Of a stretch of DNA of 48,375 nucleotides, positions 31,514 through 41,434 are shown in pieces. A program made the position numbers and the translations under genes. The stretch covers positions 1 through 48,375 of the forward strand of contig DASYKC010000207.1 of assembly GCA_035995885.1 (NCBI GenBank). Reading direction: 5' to 3'. Position 1 is the stretch's first letter. Every line of letters begins with the position of its first letter. This DNA is from Schlegelella_A sp035995885 (lineage in GTDB: Bacteria; Pseudomonadota; Gammaproteobacteria; Burkholderiales; Burkholderiaceae_C). The notes beneath the pieces were generated by a model. That model was not told the origin of the DNA. It saw only the letters and a list, made by a program, of their open reading frames with translations, and searched no databases.

Positions 31514-31691
31514 TCGAGCCTCCGCTTTCGATCGAGCGCTCGCACTCGAGCGACGCCAGCGCCAGCTCGACCGGCGCCATTTCCTCGGTGATGCGGTTGA
31601 TGCGGTTGCTGTCCCAGACCGGCGCGGCGTAGGCGGCGTCGAGCTCGGTGCGCAGGTGGCGATATCTGCCGTTCAACTCTTCCAGTTCCAT
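31506..31691 (-). CDS. small coiled-coil-like protein of unknown function
   Basis: A 61-residue protein, helix-rich and charged (LEELNGRYRHLRTELDAAY, then INRITEEMAPVELALASLE), suggesting one or two amphipathic helices. GAGGAG lies at good distance from ATG 31691. It is the first gene of the two-gene unit divergent from the hybrid histidine kinase. The 185-bp gap should hold both promoters. No function can be assigned. Confidence 0.65.
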   Translation of the reverse strand: MELEELNGRYRHLRTELDAAYAAPVWDSNRINRITEEMAPVELALASLECERSIESGGSNV

Positions 31692-31876
31692 CGATCGGGC
31701 TCCTCGAGAGGGGGAAATTGTTGTGCTGCAGCATGACGGCAACCAGCGTGCCGTTCAACCCCTCGACCGCGCGGCGCGGCTTCGTCCTACAAGCGCAATC
31801 CGCCGCTCGGCGATCATCTTTGCCGGCGCCGCGCCCGTCGCTAGTCGATGCCAGCGGCTTCGCGCGTCGAGTGCCG

Positions 31877-33892
31877 ATGGATGAACAGGAAGGTTTCTTG
31901 CCACACTCAGAGAAAGCGCGCGAAGAGCGCTTCAGGCTGCTCGTCGAGAGCATCCGCGACTACGCGATCTTCATGCTCGATCCGCAGGGCCGCGTCCTCA
32001 CCTGGAACGCCGGCGCCGAGCGGCTCAAGGGCTACCAGTCGCAGGAAATCATCGGCGAGCACTTCTCGCGCTTCTACCCTGCCGAGGCGCTCGCGCGCGG
32101 CCTGCCCGAACATGAGCTCGAAGCCGCAACGGAGAGCGGCGCCTTCGAAGACGAGGGCTGGCGGGTCAGGAAGGACGGCTCGCTTTTCTGGGCGAACGTC
32201 GTCATCACCGCGATTCGCGACGCGCGAGGCGAGCTGCTCGGATTCGCCAAGGTCACGCGCGACCTCACGCAGCGACGCAGCCACGAGGACGCGTTGCGCC
32301 AGAGCGAAGAGCGGTTTCGCCTGCTCGTCGAAGGCGTGGCCGATTACGCGATCTTCATGCTCGACGTCAACGGCAAGATCGCCACCTGGAACGTCGGCGC
32401 GCAACGGATCAAGGGCTACACGGCCGAAGAGGCCATCGGCCACCACTTCTCGATGTTCTATCCCGCCGAAGCGAACGAGAGCGGCTGGCCCGAGCACGAG
32501 CTGCAGGTCGCGGCGGAGAAGGGCAGCTTCGTCGACACCGGATGGCGCGTGCGCAAGGACGGCACGATGCTCTGGGCCAACGTCACGATCACCGCGCTTC
32601 GCGACGAGACCGGCCGCCTCGTCGGCTACGCCAAGCTCACCCGCGATCTGACCGAGAGCAAGCGGATCGAGGCGGCCGAGCTCGCCAGCCAGGAGCGCGA
32701 CCACCTGCTGGAGGCCGAGCGCAGCGCCCGGATGGCGGCGCAGCGCGCGACCCGCGTCAAGGACGAATTCCTGGCGACGCTGTCGCACGAGCTGCGCACG
32801 CCGCTGAGCGCGATATTGGGCTGGACGCAGGTGCTGCTGAGAGGCGGGGCGGCGAAGCCCGAAGAGCAGCGGCGCGCCATCGAAGTCATCGACCGCAACG
32901 CGCGCGCGCAGGTGCAGCTGATCGACGATCTCCTCGACCTGAGCAGGATCATGACCGGCAAGATCCGGCTCGACCTTCATCAGGTCTCCTTGCTGGCCAT
33001 CGTCGAGGCCGCCGTCGACTCGGCGAAGCCGGCGGCCGATGCCAAGGACATCCGGCTCAAGGCGATCCTGGATTCCGTGCGCGCGACGGTGAACGCCGAC
33101 AGCACCCGCCTGCAGCAAGTGGTGTGGAACCTGCTCACCAATGCGATCAAGTTCACGCCCAAGGGAGGCCAGGTCCAGGTGCTGCTTCAGCGCGTGAATT
33201 CGCACATCGAGCTGAGCGTCAGCGACACCGGCGTCGGCATTCCGGCGAGCTTCCTGCCGCACGTCTTCGACCGGTTCTCGCAACGCGACAGCTCGACCAC
33301 GCGGGTCTTCGGCGGGCTCGGGCTGGGGCTGGCGATCTCGAAGCAGCTGGTGGAATTGCACGGCGGCTCGATCAGGGTCTCGAGCGAAGGCGAAGGCCGC
33401 GGCTCGACCTTCTTCGTCGAGCTGCCGCTCTCGATCGTGCAGATCGAAGAGGAGAACGCGCTGCGCATCCACCCGACGGCCGAGACCCAGCCGAGCGAGC
33501 TGCTGCCGTTGCCCAAGCTCGACGGCATTCACGCCTTCATCGTCGACGACGAGCCCGACGCGCGCGAGATCCTGGAAAAGGTGCTCCGGGATCAGGGCGC
33601 GCAGGTGACGAGCTTCAGCTCCGCCGACGAGGTGATGGCCGCGCTGAAGACGACCAAGCCGAGCGTCATCGTCAGCGACATCGGCATGCCCGAGATGGAC
33701 GGCTATCAGCTGATGCGCGCGCTGCGCGCCAGCGAGCCCCGCCTCGGCAGGATTCCTGCGCTGGCCCTCACGGCGTTCGCGCGGGCGGAGGACCGGAAGC
33801 GCTCGCTGGTGGCGGGCTATCAGGCTCACCTGGCGAAGCCGTTCGATGTGGGCGAGCTCATCCTTGTCGTCTCGGATCTGGTCGGCAGGTAG
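31877..33892 (+). CDS. soluble hybrid histidine kinase with two PAS domains and a receiver
   Basis: A 671-residue cytosolic sensor kinase without membrane segments. PAS 1 (about 18-133) and PAS 2 (about 145-260) are strongly alike (each has RFRLLVE..DYAIFMLD, FYPAE, GWRVRKDG and WANV). The HisKA box is FLATLSHELRTPLSAIL (H304). The ATPase domain has N422, DTGVGIP and GGLGLGLA. A receiver at 553-668 has D601 (VSDIGMP) and K654. PAS domains probably bind a cofactor or sense redox or light; which one is unknown. Upstream in-frame starts exist (GTG 31871). There is no response-regulator gene nearby, so phosphate may pass to an orphan regulator such as that at 21935. Confidence 0.92.
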   Translation: MDEQEGFLPHSEKAREERFRLLVESIRDYAIFMLDPQGRVLTWNAGAERLKGYQSQEIIGEHFSRFYPAEALARGLPEHELEAATESGAFEDEGWRVRKDGSLFWANVVITAIRDARGELLGFAKVTRDLTQRRSHEDALRQSEERFRLLVEGVADYAIFMLDVNGKIATWNVGAQRIKGYTAEEAIGHHFSMFYPAEANESGWPEHELQVAAEKGSFVDTGWRVRKDGTMLWANVTITALRDETGRLVGYAKLTRDLTESKRIEAAELASQERDHLLEAERSARMAAQRATRVKDEFLATLSHELRTPLSAILGWTQVLLRGGAAKPEEQRRAIEVIDRNARAQVQLIDDLLDLSRIMTGKIRLDLHQVSLLAIVEAAVDSAKPAADAKDIRLKAILDSVRATVNADSTRLQQVVWNLLTNAIKFTPKGGQVQVLLQRVNSHIELSVSDTGVGIPASFLPHVFDRFSQRDSSTTRVFGGLGLGLAISKQLVELHGGSIRVSSEGEGRGSTFFVELPLSIVQIEEENALRIHPTAETQPSELLPLPKLDGIHAFIVDDEPDAREILEKVLRDQGAQVTSFSSADEVMAALKTTKPSVIVSDIGMPEMDGYQLMRALRASEPRLGRIPALALTAFARAEDRKRSLVAGYQAHLAKPFDVGELILVVSDLVGR

Positions 33893-33995
33893 CGAGCGGG
33901 TCCGAAGTGTCGCTGCGTCCACCCCCGGGTTCCGAGAGTCTCCCGACCCGCGCGTCTTGGCCCGACCGCAATCCTCCACTTCGCGTACGCTGGCG

Positions 33996-35927
<1,932 letters not shown>

Positions 35928-36014
35928 GCGTGTTGGAAGAAGGAGAACGACGACTCGATTTCCCTCGCCGTTGTTGCAATCGGCCGAGGCCGCGTCGATG
36001 ATTCCGGCGATCCG

Positions 36015-36893
36015 ATGACCTCCTGGAAAGCCAAGGCCGAGCGCGGCAGCGCCTGGCTCATCCATCTGATCGCGTGGCTCGCCCGCGCGGCCGGTCGATC
36101 CGTGTGCCGCGTCCTGCTCTATCCGATCGTTCTCTATTTCGTCGCCACCGACCGGACGGCGCGGCGCGCGTCGCGGGAATTCCTCGGCCTCGCCTGTCGT
36201 CGCCCGGCGACCTGGCTCGACGTCGTCGACCACCTCCATTGCTTCGCGACGACCCTGCTCGATCGCGTCTACATGGCCAGCGGCGACTTCGCCCGCTTCG
36301 ACGTCACGGTGGAAGGCGATTCGCTCGTCGGCGACGCGCTCGAATCCGGCAACGGCTGCGTGCTGCTCGGCTCGCACCTCGGCAGCTTCGACTTCATGAT
36401 GCTGAAGAACCGCGTCCTCAACAACCGGCCGATCACGATCCTGATGCGCGTCGACGAGCGCTCGCGCGTTCGCCGCATCGCCGGCATCGACGACAGCCAG
36501 GTCTCGATCATTCCCCTCGGCCGGTTCGACAGCTATCTGCGCGCGTACGAGGTGCTCAAGAAAGGCGGCGTCGTCGTCGCGCTCGCCGACCGCACCGAAA
36601 ACTCGGCGGCCCTCGAGAGCGCCTTCTTCGGCCGGCCGGCGGCGTTCCCGGTCGGACCGCATGCACTGGCAGCGCGGGCCGGTGCGAGCGTTCTCATGGG
36701 CTTCGGCCTCTTCGAGGGCGGCGCGCGCTATCGAATCGAATTCATCGAGTTCGGCATCGCGCCCACGCCCCCCGGAAGCCGGGGCGCCGCGTTGCAGCCG
36801 GCGGTGGACCGCTATGTCGCGTTGCTCGAGAGCTATGCCGCCCGCTATCCGAAGAACTGGTTCAACTTCTTTCCCTACTGGCAGCGCTCGTGA
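36015..36893 (+). CDS. LpxL/HtrB-like lipid acyltransferase
   Basis: A 292-residue membrane-associated acyltransferase of the lysophospholipid/lipid A acyltransferase family. The HxxxxD motif is H121-LGSF-D126, preceded by GNGCVLLGSHLGSFD. N-terminal hydrophobic stretches (about 13-42) anchor it. NRPITILMRVD and the later NWFNFFPYW also match members associated with aryl-polyene-type clusters. It uses an acyl donor (acyl-ACP) to esterify a lipid or sugar. Its stop overlaps the GT2 start (GTGA). The two could modify one product, but no polyketide-type genes are adjacent. Confidence 0.88.
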   Translation: MTSWKAKAERGSAWLIHLIAWLARAAGRSVCRVLLYPIVLYFVATDRTARRASREFLGLACRRPATWLDVVDHLHCFATTLLDRVYMASGDFARFDVTVEGDSLVGDALESGNGCVLLGSHLGSFDFMMLKNRVLNNRPITILMRVDERSRVRRIAGIDDSQVSIIPLGRFDSYLRAYEVLKKGGVVVALADRTENSAALESAFFGRPAAFPVGPHALAARAGASVLMGFGLFEGGARYRIEFIEFGIAPTPPGSRGAALQPAVDRYVALLESYAARYPKNWFNFFPYWQRS

Positions 36894-37687
36894 ACAGAAG
36901 CAAGGCAGCGTCGGCGTGGGACGGCGCATGGATCGCCATCCCCGCCTACAACGAGGCGCGCACGATCCGCGACCTGGCGCAGGCGAGCCTCGCGCTCTGT
37001 CCGCGCGTCGTCGTCGTCGACGACGGCTCGACCGACGCGACCGCGGCCCAGCTCGTCGATCTGCCGCTGACCTTGCTGCGGCACGCGTCCAATCGAGGCA
37101 AGGCGGCGAGCCTGCGCACCGCGTTCCGGCACGCCCTCGAGCACGACGCGGCCTGCGTCGTCACGCTCGACGGCGACGGCCAGCACGATCCTCGCGACGC
37201 GCCGAAGCTGCTCGCGCTCTGGCGCAGCCGCCCCGATCGGCTCGTGATCGGCTCGCGCCTCCACGACCGGGCCGGCTTCCCGCCCGGGCGCTATGCGGCG
37301 AACCGCTTCGCCTGCTTCTGGATCTCGTGGGCTTCCGGACACCCGATCGCCGATTCGCAGTCGGGCTTTCGCGTCTACTCGCGCGACGTGATGCGGATCG
37401 CCATCAGCGATCGGATGCGCAGCAGCGGCTTCACGCTCGAGAGCGAAATCCTGATCGAGGCCGCGCATCAGGGCCATCCGACGCTCGCCGTGACGATTCC
37501 CGGGCGCTATCCGCACGATGCCCGGCCGAGCCATTTCCGCGCCGTCGTCGACACCGCCCGCATCGTCGCGATGGTGGCCGCTCGTCTGCTGAAGAAAGGG
37601 ATGTACCTGCCGGGCCTCTGGCGCGGCATCCGCCGTGCGCCGGTGCTGACGATGCCGGCCGACGCCGCGCTCGATCCGCATCGCTGA
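36890..37687 (+). CDS. family 2 glycosyltransferase
   Basis: A 265-residue GT-A enzyme. It has AIPAYNEARTI, the nucleotide-sugar motif VVVDDGSTDA (44-50) and the DxD-like LDGDGQHDP (93-101). The GT2 pattern resembles dolichol-phosphate mannosyltransferase-type enzymes. FWISWASGHPIADSQSGFRVYSRDV and the GFTLESEILIEAAHQG acceptor-side region are conserved. The GTG at 36890 overlaps the acyltransferase stop, so the products are coupled. I infer glycosylation of the same lipid that the acyltransferase modifies. Confidence 0.88.
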   Translation: MNRSKAASAWDGAWIAIPAYNEARTIRDLAQASLALCPRVVVVDDGSTDATAAQLVDLPLTLLRHASNRGKAASLRTAFRHALEHDAACVVTLDGDGQHDPRDAPKLLALWRSRPDRLVIGSRLHDRAGFPPGRYAANRFACFWISWASGHPIADSQSGFRVYSRDVMRIAISDRMRSSGFTLESEILIEAAHQGHPTLAVTIPGRYPHDARPSHFRAVVDTARIVAMVAARLLKKGMYLPGLWRGIRRAPVLTMPADAALDPHR

Positions 37688-37729
37688 GGGCCACGACGCC
37701 GCTCACGAACGGCGATCGACAATAGGGCC

Positions 37730-37978
37730 ATGGACGAAGCCCCTGCCCCGCCGCCCCTGCCCGATCGCCTGTCGATCGATCCGCGCAGCCCGCATCACGT
37801 CGCCGCCGTGTTCGAGCACGGCGTCGGCATCCGCCTGAACGGCAAGGAGCGCCACGACGTCGAGGAGTACTGCCTCAGCGAGGGCTGGATCAAGGTCCCC
37901 GCCGGCAAGACGCTCGACCGCAAGGGCCACCCGCTGCTGATCACGCTCAAGGGCAAGGTCGAGGCGTTCTACCGCTGA
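37730..37978 (+). CDS. DUF3297 family protein
   Basis: An 82-residue soluble protein: PDRLSIDPRSPHHVAAVFEHGVGIRLNGKERHDVEEYCLSEGWIKVP, followed by KTLDRKGHPLLITLKGKVEA. It matches the small DUF3297 family, whose function is unknown. GACAAT at 37718-37723 is a weak promoter-like box. Downstream comes a very GC-rich spacer. Confidence 0.85.
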   Translation: MDEAPAPPPLPDRLSIDPRSPHHVAAVFEHGVGIRLNGKERHDVEEYCLSEGWIKVPAGKTLDRKGHPLLITLKGKVEAFYR

Positions 37979-38102
37979 CCGCGCGCGCGCCGGCGCGCGG
38001 ACCGGCGCGCCGCGCGACGATCGGCGCGTCATTCATCGGAGGGACGCCGCGATCGTCGCCGCGCGACTATCGTCGCGGCTTCGAGAACAGCGGGAGCGCG
38101 CC
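37979..38102. other. GC-palindrome-rich spacer
   Basis: The gap between the DUF3297 and S41 genes begins with alternating CG runs that can fold (GCGCGCCGGCGCGCGG..., paired with a GGCGCGCCGCGCG segment). It then contains two CGATCGTCGC/TATCGTCGCGG-like related segments and a GGAGGG. No T-run terminator or recognisable promoter is seen. It may end the DUF3297 transcript weakly. Confidence 0.4.
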
Positions 38103-40148
38103 GTGGCCGATCAACGTTTCGCCGCCGCCCAGAAGGGCGTGTCCCTCGCCGAGGCGATGCCGTACCGCAATGCGGCCGAGGCGCAGGAGGCGCGCAAGTC
38201 GGGGCGAGCGCGGCGGCGCCGCGCCGGCGCCGGCGCGAAGAAAGCGACGCGAAGTGGGCCGGCCGCCGCCGGCGGCACTGCGACGACGCCGGCCTTGCCG
38301 GCACCGGCGGCGCTGTCGACGGCCGAGCGGCTGCGCCTCCTCGACGCCTTCGAGACCGTGATCGGCGGCGTCTACACCCACCTGCCGCTGAAGCGCGCGC
38401 GCTACGGATTCGATCCGGTGCAGCGGCTGCGCATCCTGCGCACCGAGGTCGGCGCGTTCGACAACAACGCCTTCCACGTCGAGCTCGCCGCGATCGTCAC
38501 GCAGATGCGCGACTACCACACGCGCTACACCTGGCCCGCGGCGTTCGCGGGCAAGGTCGCGGTGCTGCCGTTCCTGGTCGAGATGTACGGCCCCGACGCG
38601 GCGCCGACCTACGTCGTCACCAAGGTCGGCAAGGGCCTCGACGCCGGCTTCGTTCCCGGCGTCCTCCTGCAGCAGTGGAACGGCGTGCCGATCGATCGCG
38701 CCGTCGTGCGTCATGCCGACGAAGAGTGCGCCGGCCGGCCCGACGGCCTGCGCTCGGCATCGCTGCAGAGCCTCACCTTCCGCTCGATGGAGTACGGGCC
38801 GCCGCCCGACGAGGAATGGGTCGTCGTCGGCTATCGCAAGAGCGACGCCGCCGGCGCGCCGACCGGGGCGCTGAAGGAAGCGCGCGTGCCGTGGAAGGTC
38901 GTCGATCCGGGCGCCGCGTCGGGCCTGTTCGCCGGCGGGCCGACGGGCGAGCGCAAGCGCCTGCGCCGGACGCGTGCCGTCAATCCCGCCGCCGCCGCGG
39001 TGCGCCTAGCGAAGATGCTGCTGTTCGCGCCCGAGGCGCTGGTCGGCGAGACGCCGCCCGCCGCGGCGCCCGTCGTCTCGAGCCGCAGCCGCGGCCTGCG
39101 CCTCGTCGCATCGACGATCGCGACGACGATGCCGGAGACGCTCAAGGTCCAGACGCTGCAGGTGCCGGGCGGATCGCCGGTCGCCTACCTGCGCATCTGG
39201 GCCTTCGAGACCGATCCCGACAAGTTCATCGCCGAGCTGCTGCGCGTCATCCCGCTCCTGCCGCAGGAGGGGCTGATCATCGACGTGCGCGGCAACCCGG
39301 GCGGCTACATCCTCGCCGCCGAGCAGGCGCTGCAGCTCTTCACGCCCAAGCCGATCGACCCGGTGCGCTTCTCGGTGCTGGCGACGACCTTCACGCGCGA
39401 CCTGGCGGCGCTGCCGGCGATGAGCGACGAGCTCGCGCCGTGGAAGGAATCGCTCGATGCCGCGGTGCGAAACGGCGAGCTCTATTCGCAGCCGGTGCCG
39501 ATCTCCGACCCGGCCGACTGCAACGCGATCGGCCAGCAGTACGGCGGGCCGGTGATGCTGGTCGGCGACACCAACACCTACTCGGCCGGCGACCTGTTCT
39601 CGGCCGGCTTCGTCGACAACGACCTCGGCCCGTTCCTCTGCGTCGGCCTGGCGACCGGCGCCGGCGGCGCCAACGTCTGGGAATACGGCGAGCTGCGCAA
39701 GGCGCTCGTCGGCACGCCGATGGCGCTGCCCGCGCTCACCAGCGGCATCGGCCTGTCGTTCGCGTTTCGCCGCGCCACCCGCGCCGGCCCGAGCGAAGGG
39801 CTGACGATCGAGGACGTCGGCGTCGCCGGCACGCCGTACGCGATGACGCGCAACGATCTCCTCGCCGGCAACGGCGATCTGCTCGTGCGCTGCGTCGCGC
39901 TGCTGCGCAAGCAGCCGCTGAGCGCGATGGGCTGCGCGGTCGACCGGGCGAACCGCAAGGTGAGCTTCGCGACGCGCGGCCTCGACCGCGTCGACGCCTT
40001 CGTCGACGGCCATCCGGTCGGCAGCTTCGCGGTCGCCGACGGCGCAAGCGTCGAGGTGCCGTTCGCGGCCACGGCGAAGCGCGTCGACGCGGCGGGGTTC
40101 AAGGGCGACGCGCTGCTGCAGCGGCGCCGCGTCGTCGTCAAGGCCTAG
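38103..40148 (+). CDS. S41-family (C-terminal processing/tricorn-like) serine peptidase
   Basis: A 681-residue protein. It has no signal peptide; the first ~70 residues are basic (RARRRR) and low-complexity. Residues 75-270 include MRDYHTRYTW, similar to S41 N-domains, and a PDZ-like KVGKGLDAGFVPGVLLQQWNG. The S41 protease core (about 350-560) has LIIDVRGNPGGYILA and NTYSAGDLFSAGF with the catalytic Ser at about 494. A ~110-residue C-terminal region follows. S41 enzymes such as CtpA are usually periplasmic, so an unexported one is unusual. It starts at GTG 38103; an upstream signal peptide is not available in frame. Confidence 0.85.
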   Translation: MADQRFAAAQKGVSLAEAMPYRNAAEAQEARKSGRARRRRAGAGAKKATRSGPAAAGGTATTPALPAPAALSTAERLRLLDAFETVIGGVYTHLPLKRARYGFDPVQRLRILRTEVGAFDNNAFHVELAAIVTQMRDYHTRYTWPAAFAGKVAVLPFLVEMYGPDAAPTYVVTKVGKGLDAGFVPGVLLQQWNGVPIDRAVVRHADEECAGRPDGLRSASLQSLTFRSMEYGPPPDEEWVVVGYRKSDAAGAPTGALKEARVPWKVVDPGAASGLFAGGPTGERKRLRRTRAVNPAAAAVRLAKMLLFAPEALVGETPPAAAPVVSSRSRGLRLVASTIATTMPETLKVQTLQVPGGSPVAYLRIWAFETDPDKFIAELLRVIPLLPQEGLIIDVRGNPGGYILAAEQALQLFTPKPIDPVRFSVLATTFTRDLAALPAMSDELAPWKESLDAAVRNGELYSQPVPISDPADCNAIGQQYGGPVMLVGDTNTYSAGDLFSAGFVDNDLGPFLCVGLATGAGGANVWEYGELRKALVGTPMALPALTSGIGLSFAFRRATRAGPSEGLTIEDVGVAGTPYAMTRNDLLAGNGDLLVRCVALLRKQPLSAMGCAVDRANRKVSFATRGLDRVDAFVDGHPVGSFAVADGASVEVPFAATAKRVDAAGFKGDALLQRRRVVVKA

Positions 40149-40169
40149 CTCTCCGGCGCGTCGCCGCGT

Positions 40170-40245
40170 CGGATCATCGGCGCATGGGGTCGTCGCGCGT
40201 CGGTCGTCGGCGCATCGGTTGTCGGCGCATCGGTTGTCGGCTCAG
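40170..40245. repeat. 15-bp tandem repeat in the convergent gap
   Basis: Units CGGTCGTCGGCGCAT (40201-40215), CGGTTGTCGGCGCAT (40216-40230) and CGGTTGTCGGCTCAG (40231-40245) run in tandem, with an earlier related unit at 40170-40185. The last unit includes the AzlD stop codon. It occupies the gap between the convergent S41 and AzlD genes. Confidence 0.75.
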
Positions 40246-40547
40246 CCGAGCCCGGCGCGCGCCAGGCCGACGACGGCGACGCCGGCGAGCATCGCGACGA
40301 CGTCGTTCCCGCGCCACCACATCAGCAGGCCGACGGCGGCGAGCCCGGCGAGCTCGGGGACGCCGCCGTGCAACGCGGTCGGCGTGACGACGCCCACCAT
40401 CACCGCCAGCGGCGCGGCGCGCAGCGCCGCCTCGACGCGCGGCGTGACGGTGACGAAGCGCATCAGCCAGAAGCCGCCGGCGCGGCACGCATAGGAGGCG
40501 ACCGCGAGCGCCGGCAGCATCGCCAGAAAGTCGGCGTGGCTCGTCAT
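40242..40547 (-). CDS. azlD: AzlD-family branched-chain amino acid export subunit
   Basis: A 101-residue inner-membrane protein with about four hydrophobic segments, of the AzlD (YgaH-like) family. It works with an AzlC/YgaZ subunit to export branched-chain amino acids or related compounds. It overlaps the AzlC gene by 4 bases on the same strand, so they form one unit. The C-terminus runs into the 15-bp tandem repeat. The start at 40547 is the only one giving the conserved small size. Confidence 0.85.
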   Translation of the reverse strand: MTSHADFLAMLPALAVASYACRAGGFWLMRFVTVTPRVEAALRAAPLAVMVGVVTPTALHGGVPELAGLAAVGLLMWWRGNDVVAMLAGVAVVGLARAGLG

Positions 40548-41287
40548 GCCGCGGCCGGCGATCGCGGCGCGGCGCCGTGGCGCCAGCCGGCCACCGCCGC
40601 GCCGGCGACGCCGGCGACGACGACGGCCCAGCCGGGCGGTGCCCAGCGATCGGCCGCTGCTGCCGCGGCGAAGGCAGCGAGCGCCGGCCAGACGCCGGCG
40701 CGCGTGCGCAGCATGCCGACCATCATCGCTGCGCAGAAGGCGACGAGGAGGAAGTCGAGGCCGAGCGTTCGCGGCCCGGGGATCCAGTGGCCGACGGCGC
40801 CGCCGAGCAGCGTGCCGGCGAGCCACGGCAGGAAGGTCGCGAAGCCCGAGCCGAGGACGTAGCCGGCGTCGTTCTCTCCGGCCTCGTGGGCGCGCATCGA
40901 GAGCAGCCAGTTGCCGTCGCCGAGGATGTAGAGGCTGCCGTACGAGGCGGCCGGCGGCACCGCGCCGAGCCAGGGCCGCAGCGTCGCGCCGTAGAGCAGG
41001 TAGCGCGCGTTGAGGAGGACGACGGTCGTGACGCAGAGGACCAGGCCGGCGCCCTGGCTCAACGCGCTCACCGCTGCGACCTGCGCCGAGGCCGAGTAGA
41101 CGGTGGCGCTCATCAGCAGGGCGTCGGCGACCGAGAGCCCCGAGCCGAGCGCGAGCAGCCCGAAGGTGATGCCGTAGACCAGCACGCCGATGCCGAGCGG
41201 CTGAGCGGCGATGAAGCCGCGGCGGACGCCGGCGCGGGTGAAGGTGATCGGGTTCGCCCCGGCGGCAGCGCTGGCAGCTCGCGTCAT
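40544..41287 (-). CDS. azlC: AzlC-family amino acid permease subunit
   Basis: A 247-residue inner-membrane protein of the AzlC/YgaZ family. Its N-terminal half carries GVRRGFIAAQPLGIGVLVYGITFGLLAL and the SATVYSASAQVAAV motif, which is characteristic. About eight hydrophobic segments are seen. It pairs with the AzlD gene (4-bp overlap) to export branched-chain amino acids or toxic analogues. Start ATG at 41287, in a 147-bp gap divergent from the DUF1800 gene. There is no Lrp-type regulator nearby. Confidence 0.9.
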   Translation of the reverse strand: MTRAASAAAGANPITFTRAGVRRGFIAAQPLGIGVLVYGITFGLLALGSGLSVADALLMSATVYSASAQVAAVSALSQGAGLVLCVTTVVLLNARYLLYGATLRPWLGAVPPAASYGSLYILGDGNWLLSMRAHEAGENDAGYVLGSGFATFLPWLAGTLLGGAVGHWIPGPRTLGLDFLLVAFCAAMMVGMLRTRAGVWPALAAFAAAAAADRWAPPGWAVVVAGVAGAAVAGWRHGAAPRSPAAA

Positions 41288-41434
41288 CTCGTCTATTCTG
41301 GTCGGCCTCGGCGGCGCCGCGCCGACGGGCTCGGCACGGCGCAGGGCGCATCCGCAAGCAAAGAATTGTGCCGCCGTCGGCCGGCGCCGCCGCCTGCGGC
41401 GTTGAGGAGATCGACGCTCGCTGCAGGAGGTGCG

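Noticed and set aside
40170..40245. The 15-bp repeats as a CRISPR array
   Set aside because: Units are directly adjacent without unique spacers and are too short; no cas genes.
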